DNA of 56,997 nucleotides. It comes from Alphaproteobacteria bacterium UBA998. GTDB taxonomy: Bacteria > Pseudomonadota > Alphaproteobacteria > Rickettsiales > UBA998. The stretch covers positions 1-56,997 of the forward strand of contig DBAY01000068.1 of NCBI GenBank assembly GCA_002291925.1. Direction: 5' to 3'. The position numbers and the translations under genes were made by a program. The notes beneath the pieces were generated by a model, which ran no database searches, was not told where the DNA came from, and saw only the letters and a program-made list of their open reading frames with translations. Every line of letters starts with the position of its first letter. Within the stretch, counting starts at the first letter, position 1. This document shows, piece after piece, positions 1 to 8,340 of this stretch.

Positions 1-13
1 CCCAAGTCAGGTT

Positions 14-89
<76 letters not shown>

Positions 90-213
90 ACGGGTCCGTG
101 TCAAAACGGAAGGTTTGGATAGCGCAATTGCGGTTGCATTGCAAGCGGAACTGTGGTCATTTTTATGACCGCCTGAGACGGGCAGCAGCCCGCGAAAAAA
201 GGGAGTTCTCTCC

Positions 214-1284
214 ATGCAGATCGTTGTTCTTGGCACCCATCGCTCCGGTACTTCGCTGGTGACGCGGGTCATCAACATGATGGGCGCCTTCTTCGATTCC
301 GGCCATGCCTCCATTGGCTTTAGCGACGAGAATCCCAAGGGTTTCTGGGAGCGCTCGGACGTCATCGCGGTGAATGACCGGCTGCTGGCGGAGAAACACT
401 GCGCGTGGGACCGGCTGGCGGCGTGGAAGCCGTCCGAGGGGAAAAAGTCCCGCAAGACCTCCGGCGAGATGGAAAATATCGAGCGCGACCTGAAGAACAT
501 CCTGCTCACGCTGAATGCCAACCGCCCGTGGGTGGTGAAGGACCCGCGCCTCTGCCTCACCTTCCCGCATTGGCGGGCGCATCTGGAGGCGCCGGTGGTG
601 GTGTGCGTGCATCGCGCGCCGCTGGAGGTGGCGATGTCGCTGAAGACGCGCTACGGGTTCAGCTTCGCGCATGGCCTCGCCCTGTGGGAATATTACACGG
701 TGAGCCTGCTGAACGCGTTGCAGGGGCTGCCGGTGATTTTCGTGGAGCATCAGCAATTGCTCGCTGACGCGGTCGGCACCGTGAAACGCCTCCATGAGGC
801 GCTGGAGAAGGAAGGGGTGAAGGGCCTGCGCCTGCCGAGCGAGCGCGAGGTCACGTCGTTCATCGAGCCGTCGCTGCACCGCTCCAAGCTGGACACAAAG
901 GACGAGGAGCAGAGCCTCAGCGCCTATCAGCGGATGCTGGGAGACATGCTGGCGGGCCGCGCGCCCCTGCCTTCGCAGCCGCTGGAGCCGTCGCTGACGG
1001 CCAAGGAAGCGATGCAGGCGTATGAGCATCGCCTGCAGCTCGATGCGCAGCTGACGCAGATGAATGAGAAATGCGCCCAGGCCGAGCAGGAAGCCAACGA
1101 GCTGCGCGATTATCGCCGGACGCTGGCCGCCGAAGTGCAGCAGGAGATGGTGCGCGTACGCCGACTGATTGAAGAGAAGGACGCGAAAATCCGTGAGCTG
1201 AAGGCGTCGAAAAGCTGGAAGCTCGGCAACGCGCTGGTGCGCTTCGTGACGCTCCGCTGGATATCGCGCGCCGAGGCGACGTAA
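214..1284 (+). CDS. Sulfotransferase-like protein with C-terminal coiled coil
   Basis: The 356-residue protein starts with MQIVVLGTHRSGTSLVTRVI, a P-loop-like GTHRSGTS at residues 7-14 as in the 5'-phosphosulfate-binding loop of PAPS-dependent sulfotransferases. A KDPRLC segment near residue 109 also fits that family. From about residue 255 the sequence becomes a charged coiled coil ending in SKSWKLGNALVRF, a tail often seen on large bacterial glycan-modifying proteins. The start is supported by GGGAG eight bases upstream. It likely modifies a surface glycan or protein; the substrate cannot be read. It converges on the flagellar motE operon, so a role in flagellar or surface decoration is possible but unproven. 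Confidence 0.7.
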   Translation: MQIVVLGTHRSGTSLVTRVINMMGAFFDSGHASIGFSDENPKGFWERSDVIAVNDRLLAEKHCAWDRLAAWKPSEGKKSRKTSGEMENIERDLKNILLTLNANRPWVVKDPRLCLTFPHWRAHLEAPVVVCVHRAPLEVAMSLKTRYGFSFAHGLALWEYYTVSLLNALQGLPVIFVEHQQLLADAVGTVKRLHEALEKEGVKGLRLPSEREVTSFIEPSLHRSKLDTKDEEQSLSAYQRMLGDMLAGRAPLPSQPLEPSLTAKEAMQAYEHRLQLDAQLTQMNEKCAQAEQEANELRDYRRTLAAEVQQEMVRVRRLIEEKDAKIRELKASKSWKLGNALVRFVTLRWISRAEAT

Positions 1285-1324
1285 GCGCGCAGACGCTTTA
1301 CCTCTGAGTATTCGCCCTGTAGGG

Positions 1325-2077
1325 CTATTGGGCCGCGGCCTCGATGGGCTGCGTGATAGCGCTGCGTGATTTGCGCTGATCGGCCAGCTCCACGGTGAGG
1401 TCCTTCGCCTTGGCAGGCGTCATCAGCGCGAGGATGGGCGCGGCCTTGCGCTCGCTCATCTTGTCTACCACCAAGAGCAGTATGGGCATTTCCATCTCGT
1501 CGAAAATCTGTGCGGCGTCCTTGGGCTTCATGTTCTCGTAGATTTTCACGAGGCTGCGGATTTCGCCCTCCTCATGCTTTCCGTATTCGTCGAGCAGCTT
1601 CTTCAGGCCGCCTTCCATGGTCTGGATTTCGCTGATCTTGCGGTCCAGTCGCACCTCGGTCGCCTCGAGCAGGCTCTCCTTCATGCGGATTTCTTCCTCG
1701 CGCTCATCCAGCTGCTTGCGGCGGGCGGACAGCCCCTGTAGCAGCTCAACCTCCACGGGGGTGTAATTGGCGAACTTCGCGATGGCCGGGTCTTCCAGCG
1801 GCTTTTCCTTGGTCACGCCCTCGGGCAGTTCTTCCGTGGCAGCGGCTTCCTGTTTCGCCTCACCCTTTTCCGACGGTGCCTCGGCGGCAATTTCCGCTTT
1901 GGCGGCTTTTTCGGGGGCCGCTTCTTCCTTGGCGGGTTCGGACTGGGCGCGCGCTTCCCCGGCGAGCAGGAGGCTGGTGCCGGTATAGACCTCGTGTGCC
2001 TTGCTGAAGAACAGCAGGCTCAGGCAGCCAATGGTCAGCGGCAGCAGTCGGATACGCGGCAGGCTGGAGTCGGACAT
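1325..2077 (-). CDS. motE: Flagellar motor chaperone MotE (MgtE N-terminal domain protein)
   Basis: A 250-residue protein with an N-terminal hydrophobic segment (about residues 10-45) ending near GEARAQ, a low-complexity Ala/Glu linker, a coiled coil around residues 110-165 and an MgtE_N-like C-terminal domain (MKPKDAAQIFDEMEMPILL). This order is that of alphaproteobacterial MotE, the periplasmic chaperone of the stator protein MotC. It is the last gene of fliL-fliM-DUF6468-motE, 6 bp after the DUF6468 gene, which supports a flagellar role. Ordinary MgtE transport domains are absent, so it is not a magnesium channel. Confidence 0.75.
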   Translation of the reverse strand: MSDSSLPRIRLLPLTIGCLSLLFFSKAHEVYTGTSLLLAGEARAQSEPAKEEAAPEKAAKAEIAAEAPSEKGEAKQEAAATEELPEGVTKEKPLEDPAIAKFANYTPVEVELLQGLSARRKQLDEREEEIRMKESLLEATEVRLDRKISEIQTMEGGLKKLLDEYGKHEEGEIRSLVKIYENMKPKDAAQIFDEMEMPILLLVVDKMSERKAAPILALMTPAKAKDLTVELADQRKSRSAITQPIEAAAQ

Positions 2078-2083
2078 GGTGGA

Positions 2084-2731
2084 TTATCCCTTGGCCTTGA
2101 GCGCATCGTAGAGTTCCTGTTCCGCCTTGGAGCGCAGGCGTGCTCCGACGCGGCGTGTGCCCGCCGCTTCAGAGGCGGTCGCATCACTCGCGCCGCCGGA
2201 TTGCAGCTCGGCTGCACGGGCCTTCAGCGCCTCGATGCCGCGCACCGCACGTTCGCGCGGCGCGGGGGGTGCGTCGGGCGCAGGCGCGGCAGCAGCACGC
2301 GACGGCGTAGCCACGGCTTCCATGGCCGGCTCGGCGGACGGTGCCGCCCGCGAGGCGCGCCCGGCCAGCCCGGCTGCAGCCTCGGCCTTGCCGCGTGAAG
2401 AGGAGATGTTGCCTTCCATGCGGTCCGCCAGTTTGCCTGCTTTTTCGATCATGAAAGCGAGGTCATCAGCGAGGTAATTGGCTTTATCCAAGCGCGCCTG
2501 CATGTTCTCGTTGATCTTCTTGCTGGCCTTGTGAATCTCGCTGATGCTGTAGGTGGCGAGCTGCGTAGACTCATCGAACTGGCGGATCAGCTCGGCCAGT
2601 TCGCTCTTGCTGTCCTGCAGCACGCGGATGCGCCGGTTCAGCTTCAGGCAGTAGAAGATGGTGGCCCCCAGCAGCCCGGTGACGAGCGCGTTGAGGAACA
2701 GCGAAACATAGAATTGCGTCATTGGGGTCAT
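2084..2731 (-). CDS. DUF6468-type flagellar-operon membrane protein
   Basis: The 215-residue protein begins MTPMTQFYVSLFLNALVTGL, a single membrane anchor at residues 6-30. It continues with a helical region (SELAELIRQFDESTQLATYS) and an Ala/Pro-rich disordered tail with a conserved-looking end, RSKAEQELYDALKAKG. I chose the start at 2731 because its ATG overlaps the fliM stop (ATGA), giving translational coupling; a longer frame upstream would lie inside fliM. Proteins of this kind sit between fliM and motE in many alphaproteobacterial flagellar clusters. The exact role is unknown; an accessory motor or stator function is inferred from context. Confidence 0.7.
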   Translation of the reverse strand: MTPMTQFYVSLFLNALVTGLLGATIFYCLKLNRRIRVLQDSKSELAELIRQFDESTQLATYSISEIHKASKKINENMQARLDKANYLADDLAFMIEKAGKLADRMEGNISSSRGKAEAAAGLAGRASRAAPSAEPAMEAVATPSRAAAAPAPDAPPAPRERAVRGIEALKARAAELQSGGASDATASEAAGTRRVGARLRSKAEQELYDALKAKG

Positions 2732-3804
2732 GTCAGCTCCTTCGCTTTGGCGCGCGAAACGGGTTCGATCAGCGACACCGCCATGCGGTCCCCCATCCGG
2801 CCCAGTTTTGCCTTGGTCAGCTTCACGTCGCCGCATTGCATCCAGATGTCCGACTGTGGGGTGGCATCGAGCAGGATAGTGCTTCCGACCTTCAGGCGCA
2901 CGATATCGCCTATCGGCACAGTTTTCTCGCTCAGCACGGCCAGCACATCGACATCCGCCAGGCGCACTTCCTTGCCGAGGTGCTTCTCCCAGACAGAGTC
3001 CTGCCCGAATTTCTCACCCATGAAAATCTGCATCAGCAGATCGCGGATGGGCTCCAGCGTTGTGTGCGGCAGCAGGATCTCCACGATGCCGCCGCGATCG
3101 TCCATGTCAATGCGTAGCCGTACCAGCAGCGCCGCGTTGTTGGGGCGCGTGATGGTGGCAAAGCGCGGGTTGTTCTCCAGCCGCTCATGCAGGAACGTCA
3201 CCGGCGAGAGCGGGTCGAAGGCCGAGCTCATGTCGGCGAGAATTATATCCACAAGGTTCTTGACGATATCCTGCTCGATGGTGGTGTAGGGCCGCCCCTC
3301 GATACGAATGGGGCGCTGCGAGCGACGCCCGCCGAGCAGCACGTCCACGGTGGAGTAGATGAGTGATGAATCGACCGTGATGAGGCCGAAATTTTCCCAC
3401 TCCACGGCGCGGAATACGGTGAGCAGCGCGGGCAGCGGGATGGAATTGAGGTAATCGTCGAAACGCAGCGATGTCATGGAGTCGATGCTGACATCCACGT
3501 TGTCGGAAGTGAAATTGCGCATGGAGGAGGAGAGAATCCGCACCAGCCGGTCGAACACGACCTCAAGCATCGGCAGCTTCTCGTAGGCCATCAGGGACTT
3601 GCCGAGAATGGCCTGGATACCGCTGAGGTCGCCGCCGTCCTTGTCCTTGCTGTCGAAGCCGAGCAGCAGGTCAATCTCGTCCTGGTTCAGCACACGGCCG
3701 GTTTCGGCATCGCCCTCACCCTCGCCACCGCCCCCGGCGGCGAGCATTTTCTCCCACTCGTCGGCGGCGTTGGCGTCGTCGGGTTTATTTTCTTCGTCAG
3801 CCAT
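2728..3804 (-). CDS. fliM: Flagellar motor switch protein FliM
   Basis: A 358-residue protein. After a disordered acidic N-terminus it carries LNQDEIDLLLGF (about residues 39-50), the FliM peptide that binds phosphorylated CheY. The middle FliM domain follows (SLMAYEKLPMLEVVFDRLVR through about residue 260), then a SpoA/FliN-like C-terminal domain (PIGDIVRLKVGSTILLDA). It forms the switch part of the C-ring with FliG and FliN and sets the direction of rotation. It follows fliL by 23 bp and overlaps the next gene by 4 bases, so it is part of one transcript probably driven by the sigma-54 promoter upstream of fliL. No anomaly seen. Confidence 0.95.
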   Translation of the reverse strand: MADEENKPDDANAADEWEKMLAAGGGGEGEGDAETGRVLNQDEIDLLLGFDSKDKDGGDLSGIQAILGKSLMAYEKLPMLEVVFDRLVRILSSSMRNFTSDNVDVSIDSMTSLRFDDYLNSIPLPALLTVFRAVEWENFGLITVDSSLIYSTVDVLLGGRRSQRPIRIEGRPYTTIEQDIVKNLVDIILADMSSAFDPLSPVTFLHERLENNPRFATITRPNNAALLVRLRIDMDDRGGIVEILLPHTTLEPIRDLLMQIFMGEKFGQDSVWEKHLGKEVRLADVDVLAVLSEKTVPIGDIVRLKVGSTILLDATPQSDIWMQCGDVKLTKAKLGRMGDRMAVSLIEPVSRAKAKELT

Positions 3805-3827
3805 GCTCTTTTACTGCCCGTGAACCG

Positions 3828-4373
3828 TCACTGTACTATAATCTCTTTGAAAAGTATATTGTTCACCAGCGCTGGTTCTACGGCTTTATTGACCCGCCGA
3901 AGCAGCTCCTCGCGCAAGCGCTCCAGCCCTGCCGAACCGGCGAGATCGCTGGCGCGCAACTCGCGGAGATAGGTGTTGAAATCATCGATCACGCGCGGCT
4001 GCATCTGCTCCACGCGCTTGAGGTCTTCCGGCGAGGCCAGCTCCAGGATTACGGTCACTTTGATGAAGCTCGCCTGCGTACTGCCGGTATTGAGGTTGTT
4101 GATAAACTCCGGAAGTTCAAAAAAGACCGGGTCTCCCTTTTTTGCCTCTTCGACGGATTTAGCCGGAGCTGTTTTTTCATCCTTCTTTTCATCCGACGTG
4201 ACGGCCTCTTCTTTTTTACCGCCAAGCATGCCGCTGAAATAAAGACCAGCCCCACCCGCGCCCAGCAGCGCCAGCAGGCCGACGATGATCAGGATCAACC
4301 GTTTGCCTTTGCGATTACCGCCCTCTTCTTCGCCTGAGGCTTCCGGGGTATCGTTCTCGTCGTCCGAGGCCAT
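3828..4373 (-). CDS. fliL: Flagellar basal body-associated protein FliL
   Basis: A 181-residue protein with an acidic cytoplasmic N-terminus, one membrane helix (RLILIIVGLLALLGAGGAGL, about residues 25-45), a Lys/Glu-rich linker and a periplasmic FliL domain (FFELPEFINNLNTGSTQASF to the C-terminal ILFKEIIVQ). FliL surrounds the stator units and supports torque or stator engagement. It is the first gene of the fliL-fliM-DUF6468-motE operon. AGGAG lies 11 bases before the ATG, and a well-formed sigma-54 promoter lies about 70 bp upstream. Confidence 0.92.
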   Translation of the reverse strand: MASDDENDTPEASGEEEGGNRKGKRLILIIVGLLALLGAGGAGLYFSGMLGGKKEEAVTSDEKKDEKTAPAKSVEEAKKGDPVFFELPEFINNLNTGSTQASFIKVTVILELASPEDLKRVEQMQPRVIDDFNTYLRELRASDLAGSAGLERLREELLRRVNKAVEPALVNNILFKEIIVQ

Positions 4374-4444
4374 GATCTGCTATGCTCCTGTGGGTTGCGC
4401 TCCCACTGTTATAAAAATTCCATTGCAAATGAACAACCGGCCTT

Positions 4445-4462
4445 ATGCAAGGTCCGCGCCAG
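4445..4462 (-). promoter_or_regulatory. Sigma-54 (RpoN) promoter for the fliL operon
   Basis: On the minus strand CTGGCGCGGACCTTGCAT matches the RpoN pattern TGGCAC-N5-TTGCA with one change in the -24 box. The GG and GC are exactly 10 bases apart, as required. Transcription would begin near 4435, about 60 bases before the fliL ATG. It faces a second such promoter 50 bp away, serving flgF. Confidence 0.65.
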
Positions 4463-4465
4463 CCA

Positions 4466-4478
4466 CGGCATTTTGCTG
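4466..4478. promoter_or_regulatory. Candidate FlbD-type (ftr) activator site
   Basis: CGGCATTTTGCTG is a near-palindrome (CGGCA/TGCTG) lying between the two divergent sigma-54 promoters, the position expected of an enhancer site serving both. It resembles Caulobacter ftr half-sites from memory only. No activator gene is in the window. Confidence 0.25.
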
Positions 4479-4510
4479 GAAAAGTGCGGCTTTCAGGCCA
4501 TGGCAACAAG

Positions 4511-4528
4511 TTGGCACGCTTTATGCAT
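4511..4528 (+). promoter_or_regulatory. Sigma-54 (RpoN) promoter for the flgF operon
   Basis: TTGGCACGCTTTATGCAT matches TTGGCACG-N4-TTGCA at all but one position. GG (4513-4514) and GC (4525-4526) are 10 bases apart. The predicted start near 4538 lies 22 bases before the flgF ATG, with AAGAGG as ribosome binding site between them. Confidence 0.7.
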
Positions 4529-4559
4529 CATTACTCGTGCCAACCAAGAGGTCCGGACG

Positions 4560-5285
4560 ATGGATAACAGTATCTACATTATGCTCTCCCGCCAGACGGC
4601 GCTCTTCCGCAAGATGGACAGCACGGCCCATAACATCGCCAACGTGAACACCACGGGCTACCAGGCCGAGAAGAACATGTTCACCGACTACCTCGTTGAT
4701 GACGGCAACAAGCGCAAGATGGCGTTCGCCCGCGACCGCGCCTCCTACCTCGACACCCGCGAAGGGCCGATGCAGGAGACGGGCAATCTTTTCGACCTCG
4801 CCATCTCCGGCGATGGCTACTTCACCGTGGATGCCGGCGGCAACCGCCGCTACACGCGCGCGGGCAACTTCACCATCGACGCGCAGGGCTACCTCGTCAC
4901 CCCCACCGGTAATTTCGTGCTGGATGACGGGGGCCAGCGCATTCAGTTCGAACCCACCGCGCGCGACATCCGCATCGGTCAGAACGGCAGCATCGGCGTG
5001 GATGGGCAGGACATCGGCCGCCTTGGCATCGTCGAGTTCCCCAACCGGCAGGTGCTGGAGCATGAGTCCGGCTCCCTCTTCCGCGCCACCCAGCAGCCGC
5101 TGGCCGCCACCAATTCCCGCGTGCTTCAGGGCGTGCTGGAGAAATCGAACGTGGAGCCGGTAACCGAGCTGGTGGAGATGACGCAAGTCAACCGCGCCGC
5201 CAGCTCCACCGCGAAATTCATCGAAGTCATGTACGACCTGCAGCGCAAGGCGAGCAACGTCTACGCCCAGGGCGCGAATGGATAA
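4560..5285 (+). CDS. flgF: Flagellar basal-body rod protein FlgF
   Basis: A 241-residue rod protein starting MDNSIYIMLSRQTALFRKMD and containing the rod-family signature STAHNIANVNTTGYQAEKNM. A central FlgF/FlgG fold and the C-terminal helix (VEPVTELVEMTQVNRAASS) pack into the proximal rod. I chose 4560 because it follows AAGAGG and the sigma-54 promoter; the frame is open further upstream, but that sequence is regulatory. It is the first gene of flgF-flgG-flgA-flgH. A 104-bp palindromic repeat separates it from flgG. Confidence 0.95.
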   Translation: MDNSIYIMLSRQTALFRKMDSTAHNIANVNTTGYQAEKNMFTDYLVDDGNKRKMAFARDRASYLDTREGPMQETGNLFDLAISGDGYFTVDAGGNRRYTRAGNFTIDAQGYLVTPTGNFVLDDGGQRIQFEPTARDIRIGQNGSIGVDGQDIGRLGIVEFPNRQVLEHESGSLFRATQQPLAATNSRVLQGVLEKSNVEPVTELVEMTQVNRAASSTAKFIEVMYDLQRKASNVYAQGANG

Positions 5286-5314
5286 GCAGATGACCATAAA
5301 AAAACCAACAATCT

Positions 5315-5418
5315 CGTCATTCCCCGAATCTGCGCAGCAGATTCTAGGGGAATCCAGTCCGGCGGAGGGGCCGACTCTGGATTGCCTTAGAATTGCTGAC
5401 GCAATTCAGGCAATGACG
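5315..5418. repeat. Palindromic repeat between flgF and flgG (cloverleaf type)
   Basis: The ends are CGTCATT and AATGACG. Inside are two hairpins: CCCCGAATCTGC against GCAGATTCTAGGGG, and ATTGCCTTAGAATTGC against GCAATTCAGGCAAT. They are joined by a CCAGTCCGGC/GCCGACTCTGG pairing, so the whole can fold as a cloverleaf. It shares its plan, including the CCAGT/CTGGATT segments, with the repeat at 40640-40769. It lies inside an operon and just before the flgG ribosome binding site. Confidence 0.8.
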
Positions 5419-5440
5419 AATCACGCAGGAGGATGAACCC

Positions 5441-6226
5441 ATGAGATCGCTGAACATCGCCGCCACCGGCATGCAGGCCCAGCAAACCAACGTGGATGTG
5501 ATCTCGCACAACCTCGCGAACATGACCACGACCGGTTACAAGCTGCAGCGCGCCGAATTTCAGGACCTGATCTATCAAGACCTGCGCCGCGTGGGTGCAA
5601 ATTCCTCGGACGTGGGCACCATCGTGCCTACCGGGGTGCAGCTCGGTCTCGGCACCAAAACCGCGGCCATCTACCGCAACATGTCGCAAGGCACGCTGCA
5701 GATGACCGACGGCGCGCTTGACCTCGCCATCAACGGCAAGGGCTACTTCGTCATCCAGCTGCCGGACGGCACCAACTCCTACACGCGCAACGGCACGTTC
5801 CAGCTCAGCCCGCAGGGCGAGCTCGTCACCTCGGACGGCTACGTCGTTTCCCCCAACATCACCATCCCGCAGGATGCCATCGCCATCAGCGTCAACCAGA
5901 GCGGGCAGGTGCAGGTGGAAACGCAAGGCCAGGTGGAGCCGCAGATCGTCGGCCAGCTGGATATCGCGACCTTCATCAACGAACCGGGCCTGCGCGCCAT
6001 CGGCGACAACCTCTATCTGGAAACCGCCGCCTCCGGCCCTCCCTTCCAAGGCATCGCCGGTCAGGAAGGCTTCGGCGTGTTCCTGCAGGGCTACCTGGAG
6101 AATTCCAACGTCAACCCGGTGTCGGAGATCACCAACCTCATCGTCGCCCAGCGCGCCTATGAGATGAACTCCAAGGTGATCACCGCGTCGGATGAGATGT
6201 TGCAGGCACTGAACCAGTCGGCGTAA
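5441..6226 (+). CDS. flgG: Flagellar distal rod protein FlgG
   Basis: A 261-residue protein, the standard FlgG length, starting MRSLNIAATGMQAQQTNVDV with the rod signature ISHNLANMTTTGYKLQRAEF. The D1 domain follows (LDLAINGKGYFVIQLPDGTN), and the C-terminal helix VNPVSEITNLIVAQRAYEMN is shared by rod and hook proteins. FlgG forms the distal rod that crosses the periplasm. AGGAGG sits eight bases upstream of the ATG, directly after the palindromic repeat. A small hairpin (GCCCG/CGGGC at 6238-6254) lies between this gene and flgA. Confidence 0.96.
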   Translation: MRSLNIAATGMQAQQTNVDVISHNLANMTTTGYKLQRAEFQDLIYQDLRRVGANSSDVGTIVPTGVQLGLGTKTAAIYRNMSQGTLQMTDGALDLAINGKGYFVIQLPDGTNSYTRNGTFQLSPQGELVTSDGYVVSPNITIPQDAIAISVNQSGQVQVETQGQVEPQIVGQLDIATFINEPGLRAIGDNLYLETAASGPPFQGIAGQEGFGVFLQGYLENSNVNPVSEITNLIVAQRAYEMNSKVITASDEMLQALNQSA

Positions 6227-6274
6227 ACTAATGTAAAGCCCGCAACAGACGGGCATATTTGTGGGGAGCAGCAT

Positions 6275-7033
6275 ATGGCCAGCAAGGCGTGGATGATCGG
6301 ATGGGTGGCGTTGTGCCTGGCATGGCCCGCTGCCGCGCAGATGAGCGGCAACACGCCGCTTTTCTCCGTGACGCTCGATGAAGCGGAGGCCTCCGTGGCC
6401 GCCGCGCTCATCGCCGAGGGCGTGGCGGACGATGTGAAGGTCGAGATCGTCAGCACCCGCCAGCCCCTGCTCTATCAGTACAAGCAGCCGCTGGAAGTGC
6501 GCGTGAAATCGCTCAAGACCGAAGAAGCGGGGCGGACCTGGAGCGGCAATCTGCTCTTCGTCGCCAAGGGCGAAGTCGTCTCCGCCATGCCGGTGAGCGG
6601 GCGCTATGATGAGGTGGAGCGCCTGCCAGTGCTGTCCCAGCGCATCGCGCATGGCGAGACCATCACGGCCGAACACGTGGTGATGAAGCCCTTCCCCCGC
6701 TCGCGCATACGGCCGGGCATGGTGACGGACGAGAAGGAACTGATTGGCAAGACGCCGCGCCGGACCATCTCGGTCAACCGCCCCATCCGCGCGGATGAAG
6801 TACAGGCCCCGGACGTGCTGCAGAAAGGCAGCATGGTGAAGATGCTTTACCAGACGCCCTACATGGAAATCTCCACGCTGGGCGAGGCGCTGGAAGGCGG
6901 GGCCGTGGGCCAGTCGGTGCGCGTGCGCAACCGTGACAGCGGCATGACCATTTACGGCACCGTGCTCTCGGCCGACGAAGTGCAGGTGAGCGCCCAGCCC
7001 GCCCGCGATCGCCGCGTGGCCTCGCGACGGTAG
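6275..7033 (+). CDS. flgA: Flagellar P-ring assembly chaperone FlgA
   Basis: A 252-residue secreted protein with a signal peptide (WMIGWVALCLAWPAAAQ, cleavage probably after residue 23). The C-terminal half is the SAF/ChapFlgA domain: LSQRIAHGETITAEHVVMK, IGKTPRRTISVNRPIRADEV and QSVRVRNRDSGMTIYGTV. FlgA chaperones FlgI in the periplasm during P-ring assembly; flgI itself is not in the window. It lies 48 bp after flgG and 9 bp before flgH, in the common alphaproteobacterial order flgF-flgG-flgA-flgH. Confidence 0.93.
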   Translation: MASKAWMIGWVALCLAWPAAAQMSGNTPLFSVTLDEAEASVAAALIAEGVADDVKVEIVSTRQPLLYQYKQPLEVRVKSLKTEEAGRTWSGNLLFVAKGEVVSAMPVSGRYDEVERLPVLSQRIAHGETITAEHVVMKPFPRSRIRPGMVTDEKELIGKTPRRTISVNRPIRADEVQAPDVLQKGSMVKMLYQTPYMEISTLGEALEGGAVGQSVRVRNRDSGMTIYGTVLSADEVQVSAQPARDRRVASRR

Positions 7034-7042
7034 GAGAGCCCC

Positions 7043-7789
7043 ATGCACCCGACCCGATATTCCCGCCTCCTCCTCGCCCTCGCCGCCAGCAGCATGCTGA
7101 ACGCCTGCGCCATGAAGCTGGACCAGCTGGAGGAGGTCGGCCAGCCGCCGAAACATATGCAAGTGCAAGACCCCACCCAGAAAATCGGCTACCAGCCGAT
7201 GAGCTGGCCGTCGCCGGATCCGGAGCCGCCGTCACGCCGCTATTCCAACTCGCTGTGGCAGCCGGGTGCGCGCGCCTTCTTCCGGGACCAGCGGGCCGCC
7301 CGCGTGGGTGATGTGCTGCGCGTGCGCGTGCAGATCGACGACCAGGCACAGCTGGTCAGCAACTTCCAGCGCCAGCGCCGTGCAGGCGAGGATGTGCAGG
7401 CCCCCGCCGTGTTCGGGCTGGAAGACAAGTTTCCCTTCGGCGCCAACCCGCAGCAGCTGCTTGATATCACCACCAACACCAACGCCAATACCATCGGCCG
7501 TCTGAACCGTCAGGACAAGGTGGAGACGCAGATTTCCGCCGTGATCACGCAGGTCCTGCCCAACGGCAACTATGTCATCGAGGGCACGCAGGAAGTGCGT
7601 GTGAACTACGACATCCGCCAACTGGAAGTCAAAGGCATCGTGCGCCCGCAGGACATCGATTCCAGCAACACGGTCGATTCCTCGCAGATCGCCGAGGCCC
7701 GCATCTCGTACGGCGGACGCGGCGTCCTCACCCGCGGCACCCAGCAGCGCTGGGGCACCGAACTGCTCGACGTGCTCTCACCGTTCTAA
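7043..7789 (+). CDS. flgH: Flagellar L-ring lipoprotein FlgH
   Basis: A 248-residue protein with a lipoprotein signal (LLLALAASSMLNAC, lipidated Cys near residue 22). FlgH landmarks follow: NSLWQPGARAFFRDQRAARV, GDVLRVRVQIDDQAQL, an internal VETQISAVITQVLPNGNYVI and GVLTRGTQQRWGTELLDVLS. It forms the outer-membrane L ring around the rod. It is the last gene of the flgFGAH operon and is followed after 20 bp by a strong intrinsic terminator. Confidence 0.95.
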   Translation: MHPTRYSRLLLALAASSMLNACAMKLDQLEEVGQPPKHMQVQDPTQKIGYQPMSWPSPDPEPPSRRYSNSLWQPGARAFFRDQRAARVGDVLRVRVQIDDQAQLVSNFQRQRRAGEDVQAPAVFGLEDKFPFGANPQQLLDITTNTNANTIGRLNRQDKVETQISAVITQVLPNGNYVIEGTQEVRVNYDIRQLEVKGIVRPQDIDSSNTVDSSQIAEARISYGGRGVLTRGTQQRWGTELLDVLSPF

Positions 7790-7810
7790 GCCGTCTGGCC
7801 GCTACCAACA

Positions 7811-7836
7811 AAAAACCCCGCCGCGGCGGGGTTTTT
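7811..7836. terminator. Bidirectional intrinsic terminator after flgH
   Basis: A perfect palindrome centred at 7823.5, AAAAACCCCGCCG and its complement, is followed by T-runs on both strands. It ends the flgH transcript and also lies in the right place to stop minus-strand transcription after the small gene at 7869-8321. Confidence 0.9.
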
Positions 7837-7868
7837 TGTTGATGTGCCGGTTATCGCCAAGGGCAGGC

Positions 7869-8321
7869 CTAGGCCATCATGCCAACACCGGCGGACTGTT
7901 GCTTTTGATAGAAATCATGATTCATCGCAAAGGTGGGGGCTTCAAGTCCCGAGCCAAGCTGCGAGAGCGAGCAATCCTGCATGCTGATATTCTGACATGC
8001 CTGCGAAATGGCCGCCACTTGCGTCATGCTTTGCGGCGACAGGGATGGCCCTTCCATGGCAATACCCACGGCCTGAGAAGGTGTGTTATCAGAGGGAAGT
8101 GCCGGCAGGCTTGGCGTCACGGCATCTGCCAGCCTGCTAGCACCGCGATCAATAATATCTGAGGCGCCTTCTAAAGCGGAACCGGCAAAATTCGCCACTT
8201 TACTAATGCCAGCACCAAAAAAATCTCCAACACCAAAGATAATGGCATTGATGTTGTCATCAATCTGCTGGCGTATGCCACTGGTAAACGCTGAGCTAAG
8301 CAAAGGCATGGGAACCCCCAT
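7869..8321 (-). CDS. Unknown small protein
   Basis: A 150-residue protein of unrecognised family. The N-terminal half is amphipathic/hydrophobic (INAIIFGVGDFFGAGISKVA). The middle is Ser/Pro-rich, with two cysteines in SQACQNISMQDCSLSQ, and the C-terminus is Gly/Met-rich. There is no clear signal peptide. Two starts are possible: 8321, or an in-frame ATG at 8309 preceded by GGGGG. It lies downstream of the carboxypeptidase gene on the same strand, separated by 103 bp holding two perfect hairpins, and reads into the shared flgH terminator. Real coding is likely but unproven. Confidence 0.55.
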   Translation of the reverse strand: MGVPMPLLSSAFTSGIRQQIDDNINAIIFGVGDFFGAGISKVANFAGSALEGASDIIDRGASRLADAVTPSLPALPSDNTPSQAVGIAMEGPSLSPQSMTQVAAISQACQNISMQDCSLSQLGSGLEAPTFAMNHDFYQKQQSAGVGMMA

Positions 8322-8340
8322 TTATCTTTTTCTTAACATA

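Noticed and set aside
1285..1324. Small hairpin GCCCTGTAGGGC as terminator between the sulfotransferase gene and motE
   Set aside because: The stem is only 5 bp with no T-run; too weak to call.
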